From: DASPLH01 sp035627675
GTDB lineage: Bacteria > Acidobacteriota > Terriglobia > Terriglobales > Acidobacteriaceae
Length of the DNA: 7,747 nt
Assembly (NCBI GenBank): GCA_035627675.1
Contig: DASPLH010000039.1
Span: 1 to 7,747 of the forward strand
Reading direction: 5' to 3'
The translations under genes were made by a program, and so were the position numbers. Each line of letters starts with the position of its first letter. The first letter of the stretch is position 1. The notes under the pieces were generated by a model, which was not told the origin of the DNA, did not search any database, and worked only from the letters and a program-made list of their open reading frames with translations. Positions 1-5,644 of this stretch are shown here, piece by piece.

Positions 1-188
1 CCTTGGACGAACTGCGGCGGATCGCGCCTGAGTTCGGCGAGGACTTCTACGCAGCCGTGTCGCTCCGGGCTGTTCTCGATTGCCATGATGTGGTGGGCGG
101 AACGGCGACTGCGCGAGTCCGCGAGGCCGTGATCGCGATGCGGAGGAGAGCGAACGCGTTGAAGGAGGGCTCGCATGTTTGCGCGTAA
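1..188 (+). CDS. argH: Argininosuccinate lyase, C-terminal end (partial)
   Basis: Only the last 61 codons are present; the reading frame is already open at base 3 and ends at TAA 186-188. The peptide carries the usual tail of argininosuccinate lyase: a segment reading DFYAAVSLRAVLDCHDVVGG, then TATARVREAV and a basic C-terminus. This part of the family is a helical region in which the GGTA-x(3)-V element is well kept. The enzyme splits argininosuccinate into arginine and fumarate, the last step of arginine synthesis, in the cytoplasm. The catalytic histidine and serine-loop regions lie upstream of the window, so activity cannot be judged. The next gene starts 14 bases before this stop, and the two genes after it are also arginine genes, which supports the call. 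Confidence 0.85.
   Translation, partial: LDELRRIAPEFGEDFYAAVSLRAVLDCHDVVGGTATARVREAVIAMRRRANALKEGSHVCA
163..169 (+). promoter_or_regulatory. Ribosome binding site for the argA-like gene
   Basis: AGGAGGG lies five bases before ATG 175 and inside the last codons of argH. This is a near-perfect Shine-Dalgarno sequence and fixes the start of the acetyltransferase gene at 175 although it overlaps argH. Confidence 0.75.
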
Positions 189-684
189 GGCCGCCCTTCC
201 GGACGTGGACGCGATCTACGGGCTGATCTACGACTATTCGCAATCCGGCACGCTGTTGCCGCGCTCCATCGCGGAGTTATGTGAGAACATACGCGACTTC
301 GTCGTGGTTGAGGATGAGACCGGAATCGTGGGCTGCGGTGCGCTGCACCTGTACGGCACGCACCTGGCCGAGATCCGTTCCATCGTCGTCCGCCGCACCG
401 AACAGGGACGTGGCGGAGGCCGCGTTCTGATCGATGCCCTGATGGACGAGGCCGCGCATCACGGCGTGACGTGCGTGTGCCTGTTCACGCGCATACCGGA
501 GTTCTTCGCGCACATGGGTTTCTCGGCCGCGCATCGCGAAGAGCTGCCGGACAAAATCTACAAGGACTGCATGAACTGTCCGAAGCTTCACGCGTGCGAC
601 GAAGTGGCGATGGTACGCGGCGAACTGCCGAGCTTCGCGATCCTCGCGCAGCCTGAGCAGGCACTGGTGAAGCTGAGGATATGA
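175..684 (+). CDS. argA: Short GNAT-type N-acetylglutamate synthase (ArgA-like)
   Basis: A 169-residue GNAT acetyltransferase. The acetyl-CoA binding motif A is seen at about residues 67-83 (IRSIVVRR then QGRGGG at 77-82). A conserved FTRIPEFFAHMGF block follows at 104-116, then KIYKDCMNCPKLHACDEVAM at 128-146 with cysteines 132, 135 and 141. That last block is typical of the short bacterial N-acetylglutamate synthases, which lack the amino-acid-kinase domain of the long E. coli type. The predicted reaction is acetyl-CoA + glutamate to N-acetylglutamate, the first step of arginine synthesis, in the cytoplasm. Without the kinase-like domain, the arginine feedback site of long ArgA is absent. 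The gene overlaps argH by 14 bases and argJ by 4 (ATGA), so all three are probably translated as a coupled set. Substrate is inferred from family style and operon context. Confidence 0.85.
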   Translation: MFARKAALPDVDAIYGLIYDYSQSGTLLPRSIAELCENIRDFVVVEDETGIVGCGALHLYGTHLAEIRSIVVRRTEQGRGGGRVLIDALMDEAAHHGVTCVCLFTRIPEFFAHMGFSAAHREELPDKIYKDCMNCPKLHACDEVAMVRGELPSFAILAQPEQALVKLRI

Positions 685-1892
685 GCAAGCAGGGCACGAC
701 CCATCTACACATTCCGGGCGGGTTCACGTGGTCGTCGGCGACCGCGGGAATCAAGGCGAGCGGCCGTCCCGACGTGGCGTTCGCCGAAGCGCGCCTGGGC
801 GCGTCGGCGGCAGCGGTCTTCACGCGCAACCGCGTGGTCGCTGCGCCGGTCGAAGTCGGGCGCGAACACCTTGCGGCAACCGAAGGGCGAGTACGGGCGG
901 TCCTCGTGAATGCCGGCAACGCGAACTGCGCCACCGGCAAGCCCGGCCTGAAAGCCGCGCGCGACACCTGCGCCGCGCTGGGCAAGGCGCTCGAGGCGGC
1001 TCCGGAGTTTGTCGTCCCGTCGTCAACGGGCATCATCGGAGTGGCTCTGCCGGTAAAGAAGCTGATCGGCGCGATCCCCGAGGTCGTCACGGAGCGTAGC
1101 AGTGGCGAGGGCGCCGTTCGGGCGTTCGCCGACGCGATCATGACGACCGACACCGTACCGAAGATTGCGTCAGCGGCGATTACCGCGGATGGCGAGAAGG
1201 TCGCGGTACTTGGGATCGCAAAAGGGTCGGGGATGATCCACCCGAATCTGGCGACGATGCTCGTCTATATCTTCACCGACGTGGACGCGTCTCCGCGCGA
1301 GCTGCAAGAGCACTTGGACGCGGCGGTCGCGACTTCGTTCAACGCGATGTCCGTCGATGGAGATACCTCGACGAATGACACGGTGCTGTTGCTGGCCAGC
1401 GGCACGAGCCGGGTGAAGCTGAAGCCTGGGAAGGCGGCCAAGGCCTTCGGGGAAGCTCTTCAGAGCGTGTGTCAATCGCTGGCTGAACAGATCGTGCGCG
1501 ACGGTGAAGGCGCAAGACATCTCATCCGATTGAAGATCGAGCAGGCGCGGGACGTGGATGAGGCGCGCGTGATCGCCCGTTCGATCGCGAACTCGCCACT
1601 GGTGAAGACCGCGTGGGCGGGTTGCGACCCGAACTGGGGTCGCATTCTCTCGTCGGTGGGGAAGTCGGGCGTCGATGTCGATGCGTCGAAGGTCCACATC
1701 TTTTTCGGAAGGCAGCAGGTTTGCCGGAAGGGAATGGCGCACCCCTTCAACGAGCGCGAAGCACACAAGTTCCTGCAACAGCCCGAGTACGAGATACGTG
1801 TGCAGTTGGGACGCGGCAGGTCGGCCCTCACGTTCCTCACCTGCGATCTCACGGCGGACTATGTCCGGATCAATGCGGATTACTCGACGTAG
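681..1892 (+). CDS. argJ: Glutamate N-acetyltransferase / amino-acid acetyltransferase ArgJ
   Basis: A complete ArgJ of 403 residues, the usual length. It moves the acetyl group from N-acetylornithine to glutamate; many family members can also use acetyl-CoA. ArgJ is made as one chain that cuts itself before a threonine. Here KGSGMIHPNLATML (181-194) places the cut between Ala191 and Thr192, with Thr192 as nucleophile. The oxyanion-hole loop is visible as SSTGIIG (114-120). Further family marks are VNAGNAN (76-82), SVDGDTSTND (224-233), GCDPNWGRI (314-322) and the C-terminus ending in INADYST, where ArgJ normally ends. ATG 681 overlaps the upstream stop as ATGA, so translation is likely re-initiated; a GGTGA sits about ten bases upstream. 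It is the last gene of the operon, and a repeat-rich gap with a terminator follows. Confidence 0.96.
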   Translation: MSKQGTTHLHIPGGFTWSSATAGIKASGRPDVAFAEARLGASAAAVFTRNRVVAAPVEVGREHLAATEGRVRAVLVNAGNANCATGKPGLKAARDTCAALGKALEAAPEFVVPSSTGIIGVALPVKKLIGAIPEVVTERSSGEGAVRAFADAIMTTDTVPKIASAAITADGEKVAVLGIAKGSGMIHPNLATMLVYIFTDVDASPRELQEHLDAAVATSFNAMSVDGDTSTNDTVLLLASGTSRVKLKPGKAAKAFGEALQSVCQSLAEQIVRDGEGARHLIRLKIEQARDVDEARVIARSIANSPLVKTAWAGCDPNWGRILSSVGKSGVDVDASKVHIFFGRQQVCRKGMAHPFNEREAHKFLQQPEYEIRVQLGRGRSALTFLTCDLTADYVRINADYST

Positions 1893-1915
1893 GAATTTCG
1901 CGATAGGAAGAGCAG

Positions 1916-1950
1916 GTCCCACGTTCGCCAACGGAAGGCGGACGTGGGGC
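1916..1950. repeat. Long imperfect hairpin, REP-like intergenic palindrome
   Basis: Bases 1916-1929 pair with 1937-1950: 14 pairs, two of them G-T wobbles (1917 with 1949, 1925 with 1941), around a seven-base loop (1930-1936). The core arms are CCCACGT (1918-1924) and ACGTGGG (1942-1948). No T-tract follows, so it is not a standard intrinsic terminator. Its place just after an operon end, in front of a second palindromic block, suits a dispersed REP-type element or an mRNA 3' stabiliser. The hairpin is seen directly; the repeat status is inferred. Confidence 0.6.
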
Positions 1951-1960
1951 ACCCAGCAGA

Positions 1961-2054
1961 TCATTCGACTTAAGGAACGCGAGGTCTTTCGACTCGAACT
2001 CGCACCTGCGACGCTTTCGCGTCGCATTCTGTTGCGAGTTCTCGCTCAAGATGA
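1961..2054. repeat. Composite intergenic palindromic repeat with nested stems
   Basis: Two short direct copies, TCATTCGACT (1961-1970) and TCTTTCGACT (1985-1994), precede a nested palindrome. Its outer arms are GAACTCGCA (1996-2004) and TGCGAGTTC (2033-2041), a perfect nine-base match. Its inner arms are TGCGACGC (2007-2014) and GCGTCGCA (2019-2026), a perfect eight-base match around loop TTTC. The block ends in CTCGCTCAAGATGACG. Phrases like TTCGACTCG and GCTCAAGATGAC are common in dispersed intergenic repeats of several bacterial groups, which is why I call it a repeat. Copy number cannot be seen here. No coding frame is convincing across it. Confidence 0.55.
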
Positions 2055-2070
2055 CGTGGGTATAAAAGGG

Positions 2071-2100
2071 AAGCCCGGACGATGTCCGGGCTTTGGTTTT
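2071..2100. terminator. Bidirectional intrinsic terminator between argJ and tatA
   Basis: AAGCCCGGAC (2071-2080) pairs perfectly with GTCCGGGCTT (2084-2093) around the three-base loop GAT. On the + strand the stem is followed by TTTGGTTTT. On the - strand it is followed by CTTCCCTTTTATA. It can therefore end both the arginine operon and the convergent kor-tatA operon. Confidence 0.8.
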
Positions 2101-2111
2101 CCAAGGAACGG

Positions 2112-2339
2112 TTACAGCTTCACGTTATCCAGACCCGCGGCTTTCTTGACGGCGCCCATTGGATCCTTCACAGCGTTCACTGCGTCCAGCGGCTCCTTTA
2201 GGCCACCGATCGCGCCCTTGAACTGACGGAGACCCTCGCCGAGTCCTTTGCCGAGTTCGCCAATCTTGCGCGGGCCGAAGATCAACATTGCGATGCCGAA
2301 GACGATGAGAAGTTCCGGGACTCCGATTTTGCCGAACAT
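2112..2339 (-). CDS. tatA: Twin-arginine translocase subunit TatA
   Basis: A 75-residue TatA/E-family protein. A hydrophobic membrane helix spans about residues 6-21 (GVPELLIVFGIAMLIF). The conserved hinge FGPRK (21-25) comes next, then the amphipathic helix IGELGKGLGEGLRQFKGAIG (26-45) and a charged C-terminal tail. TatA forms the size-variable pore that exports folded proteins, often carrying cofactors such as Fe-S clusters, across the inner membrane. The polar Glu9 early in the membrane helix is in keeping with TatA. The short tail and the hinge argue against TatB. AGGAG (complement of 2345-2349) stands five to six bases before the ATG. The gene lies 30 bases after korC on the same strand, so it is probably the last gene of the kor transcript. 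No tatB or tatC is in the window. Confidence 0.92.
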   Translation of the reverse strand: MFGKIGVPELLIVFGIAMLIFGPRKIGELGKGLGEGLRQFKGAIGGLKEPLDAVNAVKDPMGAVKKAAGLDNVKL

Positions 2340-2369
2340 CTGTGCTCCTATTTGAATGCGAAAGTCCGG

Positions 2370-2966
2370 CTACTCCCGGACGGTGACAGCTTCCTCGGCG
2401 CGCAGATCGAGCGCGCCGCTTTCCAGGTGCTTGAGGCCGTAGTCGTACCCCTGGTCGAAAGCCTTTCCGTTCAACGCACGGAACGCCTCGGGGACCGAGT
2501 CCTCGACGGCCTTGCGCAGCGCCTCGCGGCTGAGCAGTCCTGTGATGGCGCCGAAGAAGCCGACCATCACGATATTCAGCACCATCTTCTTGCCGAGTTC
2601 CTCGGCCAGCCGCGTTGCCGGAATACCGTAAACCTTGGTGTTGGCCGGAATGTCCTGCACGCGCACGAGTTCCTGCTCGATCAGCATGAGGCCGCCAGGC
2701 TTTAACTCGGGCGCGAACTTGTTGTAGGCCTCCTGCGACATGACGACCAGCACGTCGGGATGCGTCACATAGGGGTAGAGCACCGGTTCATCGGAGAGGA
2801 TGACCTGCGCGCTGCATGCTCCGCCGCGGGCCTCGGGGCCGAAGTTCTGCGTCATCGTCGAGTAGCCGCCTTCGACGATCGAGGCTGCCTTGCCGACGAC
2901 GATGGCCGACAGGATCACGCCCTGCCCGCCAAAGCCTGCGATTCGGATTTCGGTGAGTTTCGGCAT
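2370..2966 (-). CDS. korC: 2-oxoacid:ferredoxin oxidoreductase, gamma subunit (KorC-like)
   Basis: A 198-residue gamma subunit of the 2-oxoacid:ferredoxin oxidoreductase family, full length for a free-standing subunit. The N-terminal GFGGQG motif (11-16) and the PEARGG element (44-49, inside TMTQNFGPEARGGACSAQV) are hallmarks of this domain, which helps hold coenzyme A in related enzymes. The frame also allows a start 13 codons upstream. I place the start at 2966 because GAGGAGGT (complement of 2973-2980) lies six bases before this ATG, and because the ATG shares one base with the korB stop (TAATG). Family members start with this short lead before the GFGGQG strand. Partners are KorA, KorB and the KorD ferredoxin, encoded directly upstream. 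Substrate preference cannot be read from this subunit alone. Confidence 0.92.
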   Translation of the reverse strand: MPKLTEIRIAGFGGQGVILSAIVVGKAASIVEGGYSTMTQNFGPEARGGACSAQVILSDEPVLYPYVTHPDVLVVMSQEAYNKFAPELKPGGLMLIEQELVRVQDIPANTKVYGIPATRLAEELGKKMVLNIVMVGFFGAITGLLSREALRKAVEDSVPEAFRALNGKAFDQGYDYGLKHLESGALDLRAEEAVTVRE

Positions 2967-3877
2967 TAGAGCACCTCCTCGCAGTTCCCGCACTCGGAGC
3001 CGCAACCGCCATCGAGCGTTGGCTGTATGTATTCGTCTCCGAGCCGCTGGGAAAGGTGGGCGTTCATCATGTCCATGAACTCGGGCCGCTCGCGGTCAAC
3101 GAACTTTCCGACGATGATCTCACCGGACTTGGTCAGCCCGACCTCGCTGGTGGGAGCGCCGTGCTTGATCTTGCTCGCCTGCTTGTAATACTTCAGCGCG
3201 TCGAGTCCGTCGCCCATCTTGTTGCGGCGCTGGTAGAGCGTGGGGCAGGGAGAAAGCACTTCGATGAATCCGAAGCCCTTCTTCTTGAACATCTCGCCCA
3301 TGGACTTGGCCAGCTGGCGCACGTGGAAGACCGTCCAGCGCGCGACATAGACGGCGCCCGCGGCTTCGACCAGGTAGGGCAGGTTGAAAGCCGGGTCGTA
3401 GGTTCCGTAGGGAGACGTTGAAGTGATCACGTCGCCCGGCGTGGTCGGAGCCGTCTGTCCGCCGGTCATGGCGTAGATGAGGTTATTCACGCAGATCACC
3501 TTCAGATCGACGTTGCGGCGGGCGGCGTGGATCAGGTGGTTGCCGCCGATGGCGAACAGGTCACCGTCTCCGCTGTAAACCACGACGTTGAGCTTCGGGT
3601 TCGCCAGCTTCAGGCCGGTGGCAAAAGGAATCGCGCGTCCGTGCGTGGTATGGAACGAGTCGAGGTTCACGTACCCGGCGACGCGGCCAGTGCAGCCGAT
3701 GCCGGACACCACGGCGAGATTCGACAGTTCCACGCCGGTCTCGATCAGCGCGCGGGTGAAGCAGTTTACCGTCGTGCCGATACCGCATCCGGGACACCAG
3801 ATGTGCGGCATGCGTTCCGAGCGCAGGAACTGTTCCACCGGGTTTGCGGGAAGCGTATTCAGTGTCGTTGTGCTCAT
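2966..3877 (-). CDS. korB: 2-oxoacid:ferredoxin oxidoreductase, beta (TPP/Fe-S) subunit (KorB-like)
   Basis: A 303-residue beta subunit that binds thiamine diphosphate and one [4Fe-4S] cluster. The likely cluster ligands are Cys28 and Cys31 (HIWCPGCG), Cys62 (GIGCTGR) and Cys211 (LSPCPTLYQ); their spacing fits the known two-subunit archaeal enzymes. The TPP motif is GDGD (103-106) through NN (131-132). The enzyme turns a 2-oxoacid plus CoA into acyl-CoA and CO2 and reduces ferredoxin; 2-oxoglutarate is the most likely substrate. The start at 3877 overlaps the korA stop as ATGA, with GAGG seven bases upstream. A 67-codon in-frame extension further upstream is excluded because it lies over korA. 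An odd point is the extra cysteine group near the C-terminus (Cys292, Cys296, Cys299). Confidence 0.94.
   Translation of the reverse strand: MSTTTLNTLPANPVEQFLRSERMPHIWCPGCGIGTTVNCFTRALIETGVELSNLAVVSGIGCTGRVAGYVNLDSFHTTHGRAIPFATGLKLANPKLNVVVYSGDGDLFAIGGNHLIHAARRNVDLKVICVNNLIYAMTGGQTAPTTPGDVITSTSPYGTYDPAFNLPYLVEAAGAVYVARWTVFHVRQLAKSMGEMFKKKGFGFIEVLSPCPTLYQRRNKMGDGLDALKYYKQASKIKHGAPTSEVGLTKSGEIIVGKFVDRERPEFMDMMNAHLSQRLGDEYIQPTLDGGCGSECGNCEEVL
2973..2980 (-). promoter_or_regulatory. Ribosome binding site for korC inside korB
   Basis: The - strand reads GAGGAGGT six bases before the korC ATG. It is made from the codons for the last residues of KorB (Glu-Glu-Val). It decides the korC start at 2966 over the longer in-frame start at 3005. 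Confidence 0.75.
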
Positions 3878-5031
3878 CGGGCTGCCTCGCGGATTGCGGC
3901 CAGGATGTCTTCCGGGCGATGTACGCTGCCGCCGGCGTGCGGCACATGGATGGTGCGAGCCTGGCCGCCGGCAACGCGTTCCACCTCGCGAACCATCTGG
4001 CCCAGGTTTAGCTCGGGGACGACGAAGGCTTTTACCTTCGCCGCAATCTCTCGCAGCGGCTTGTCGGGGAACGGCCACGCGGTGATCAGGCGGAACTTGC
4101 CGACCTTGATGCCCTCGGCCTTTGCCAGATCGATGGCTCGCTGCGCCACGCGGGAGGTAATGCCGTAGCTGACCACGACGACTTCAGCCTCGTCGATGTC
4201 GCGCGACTCGTACATCCATATCTTCCCGGCGTTGTCGCGGATCTTCGAACGCAAGCGTTTCACCAGCTTGTCCTGCACCGGAGGCGTCATGTTGGGATAG
4301 CCGCGTTCGTCGTGGGTCAGTCCGGTGACGTGCACGTTGTAGCCGTCTCCGGCCTTCGCCATCTCCGGAACCTGGTCTTCCAGGGGTTCGAAGAGGCGGA
4401 ACGACTTGGGATCCTTGCGGGTAAAGCGGCGCGGTTCGACTTCGATCTTGTCGGGCTGAGGGATGACGACCTTTTCCGTCATGTGCCCGACGACCTCGTC
4501 CAGCATCACGAATACCGGAACCCTGTACCGCTCAGAGAGGTTAAAGGCCGTGACCGTCAGGTCGAAGCACTCCTGCGGCGAGTTCGGACAGAGGGCGATG
4601 GTGTCGTAGTCTCCATGCGACCCCCATCGCACCTGCATCATGTCGCCCTGCGCGGGAAGCGTCGGCAGGCCGGTGGACGGGCCACCGCGCTGTACGTCCA
4701 CGAACACGCACGGCGTCTCGGTCATGGCGGCGTAACCGATGTGCTCCATCATCAGCGAGAAGCCCGGGCCGGAGGTGACGGTAAAGGCTTTCGCGCCACC
4801 CCAGACGGCGCCCTGGATGGCAATCGAGGCCGCCAGTTCGTCTTCCATCTGGATGAAGGTGCCGCCGACGGTGGGAGCGCGCATCGCAAAGCGCTCAACG
4901 ACCTCCGTAGAGGGGGTGATGGGATATCCGGCGGCAAATCGCGCACCGGCAGCGATGGCGCCCTCGCAACAGGCGTGGTCGCCGTCGAGGAAATGTGCGC
5001 CGGTCAGCACTCCGATAGGATCAGCCTGCAT
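3874..5031 (-). CDS. korA: 2-oxoacid:ferredoxin oxidoreductase, alpha subunit (KorA-like)
   Basis: A 385-residue alpha subunit carrying the pyrimidine-binding domain, the matching half of the TPP site, and the transketolase C-terminal-like domain. The hallmark YPITPSTEV is at 36-44. MEDELAASIA (62-71), TSGPGFSLM (86-94) and QRGGPSTGLPT (114-124) follow; the last is the strongly conserved loop with Arg115 near the substrate. The C-terminal domain runs from about 280 and includes VSYGITSRVAQ and PELNLGQM. The start at 5031 is chosen because AAGGAGG (complement of 5038-5044) lies six bases upstream; a longer frame to 5139 runs over the ferredoxin gene. It overlaps korD by 11 bases and korB by 4. 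The gamma domain is not fused here, since a separate korC is present. Confidence 0.94.
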   Translation of the reverse strand: MQADPIGVLTGAHFLDGDHACCEGAIAAGARFAAGYPITPSTEVVERFAMRAPTVGGTFIQMEDELAASIAIQGAVWGGAKAFTVTSGPGFSLMMEHIGYAAMTETPCVFVDVQRGGPSTGLPTLPAQGDMMQVRWGSHGDYDTIALCPNSPQECFDLTVTAFNLSERYRVPVFVMLDEVVGHMTEKVVIPQPDKIEVEPRRFTRKDPKSFRLFEPLEDQVPEMAKAGDGYNVHVTGLTHDERGYPNMTPPVQDKLVKRLRSKIRDNAGKIWMYESRDIDEAEVVVVSYGITSRVAQRAIDLAKAEGIKVGKFRLITAWPFPDKPLREIAAKVKAFVVPELNLGQMVREVERVAGGQARTIHVPHAGGSVHRPEDILAAIREAAR

Positions 5032-5272
5032 CTTCCGCCTCCTTGGCGCCTTTGGTTTTGTCCGTCCGATACCCGTGAATGGCGAAATCAGGGCAGAACA
5101 TCCCACACAGGTCGCACCCCGAACACTTATCGGGAGCAACGGCGTGAGGCGGGTGGTACCCCTTGGAGTTATAGGCGGAGGAGAGTGCCAGAACTTTCGT
5201 GGGACAAAACTCCACGCAGAAGCCGCAAGCCTTACATCGTTCGACGACGATCGTTACAGCGCCACGGGCCAT
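5021..5272 (-). CDS. korD: Two-cluster [4Fe-4S] ferredoxin, delta subunit (KorD-like)
   Basis: An 83-residue ferredoxin with two complete Cys-x2-Cys-x2-Cys-x3-Cys-Pro motifs: Cys13, 16, 19, 23 (CKACGFCVEFCP) and Cys50, 53, 56, 60 (CSGCDLCGMFCP). Both should hold [4Fe-4S] clusters. A 26-residue insert between the motifs (TKVLALSSAYNSKGYHPP and on) is usual for delta subunits of 2-oxoacid oxidoreductases. It would carry electrons from the KorB cluster to a soluble ferredoxin or another acceptor, as part of the cytoplasmic complex. It is the first gene of the operon. GAGGG lies four bases before the ATG at 5272, a fair ribosome site. The gene order delta-alpha-beta-gamma with overlapping ends supports a four-subunit enzyme. 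Confidence 0.92.
   Translation of the reverse strand: MARGAVTIVVERCKACGFCVEFCPTKVLALSSAYNSKGYHPPHAVAPDKCSGCDLCGMFCPDFAIHGYRTDKTKGAKEAEDAG
5038..5044 (-). promoter_or_regulatory. Ribosome binding site for korA inside korD
   Basis: The - strand reads AAGGAGG six bases before the ATG at 5031, inside the last codons of the ferredoxin gene. It fixes the alpha subunit start. Confidence 0.75.
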
Positions 5273-5401
5273 GCAACCCTCTTAGTCCGCGGCTGCGGCG
5301 CGATTGGGGAGCGCCGGTCGCGGGTGAATGTGCGGGCTGGAACGGAACCGAGACCACCCCATCCCGCCTTGGCATTCTCTTTCCGTATGTACCCGCCGCG
5401 A

Positions 5402-5417
5402 AGTGATACAGGTCACA
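5402..5417 (-). promoter_or_regulatory. CRP/FNR-family-like operator upstream of kor
   Basis: The - strand reads TGTGA-CCTGTA-TCACT: one perfect CRP half-site, six bases, and a half-site with one mismatch to TCACA. The inner GTGA-N6-TCAC is a perfect dyad. It lies about 137 bases upstream of the korD start. The 5-6-5 layout fits the CRP branch of the family better than the TTGAT-N4-ATCAA form of FNR. The regulator is unknown; the match is by eye. Confidence 0.4.
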
Positions 5418-5440
5418 GGCCGATGTGAGTCCTGCCGCTC

Positions 5441-5469
5441 GCGCCCCGCAGGCGCCCGCGGCGGGGCGC
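5441..5469. repeat. GC-rich inverted repeat in the divergent promoter region
   Basis: GCGCCCCGC (5441-5449) pairs perfectly with GCGGGGCGC (5461-5469) across an eleven-base spacer. No T-tract follows on either side. It could be a DNA-level operator, an RNA leader structure or a chance product of high GC content. Confidence 0.4.
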
Positions 5470-5607
5470 ATCTGCCGCGCATCCGGAGTTCTGCCGGGTT
5501 TCAGCCAATCCGGCGGGCTCCGGGAGCGTCATTCCACCGCTGCTTCGTTCAGCTCCAAAACGGTAGTGCCCTCGGGGCGCCTGGGGGGGATTCGCCAGCT
5601 TGGAACG

Positions 5608-5616
5608 TGCTAAACT
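5608..5616 (+). promoter_or_regulatory. Candidate extended -10 promoter for the wbpA-like gene
   Basis: TGC followed by TAAACT (5611-5616) matches an extended -10 of the housekeeping sigma factor at four of six hexamer bases. No good -35 lies at the right distance. Transcription would begin near 5623, giving a leader of about 20 bases before ATG 5645 and leaving the in-frame TTG at 5600 outside the message. Confidence 0.35.
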
Positions 5617-5644
5617 GCCACAAATCTCTATCCGGGTGCACTTC

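Larger units (their letters stand above)
5273..5644. promoter_or_regulatory. Divergent intergenic region between kor operon and wbpA-like gene
   Basis: This 372-base GC-rich stretch separates two divergent transcripts and should hold both promoters. I see a CRP/FNR-family-like dyad (5402-5417), a GC-rich hairpin (5441-5469) and a candidate extended -10 for the right-hand gene (5608-5616). For the kor side a weak -10-like GAGAAT sits on the - strand at 5379-5374, about 42 bases downstream of the dyad centre. Open frames here lack ribosome sites and protein-like sequence, so I annotate no gene. Confidence 0.5.

Noticed and set aside
1916..1950. The long hairpin as the argJ terminator.
   Set aside because: No T-tract follows it; the stem at 2071-2093 has T-rich flanks on both sides and is the better terminator.
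1675..2226. A 183-codon open frame running through the argJ end, the repeat block and into tatA.
   Set aside because: It is a shadow of argJ in another frame, crosses two hairpins and a terminator, and has no protein-like pattern.
4312..5406. A 364-codon open frame on the + strand opposite korA and korD.
   Set aside because: It is antisense to two well-supported genes, is rich in Arg/Gly/Val as expected of GC-rich shadows, and shows no domain.
5600..5644. An upstream TTG start that would add 15 residues to the wbpA-like protein.
   Set aside because: The candidate -10 sits over it, the added residues do not look like part of the fold, and ATG 5645 already gives a full-length protein. It is not fully excluded, as a G-rich tract lies nine bases before the TTG.
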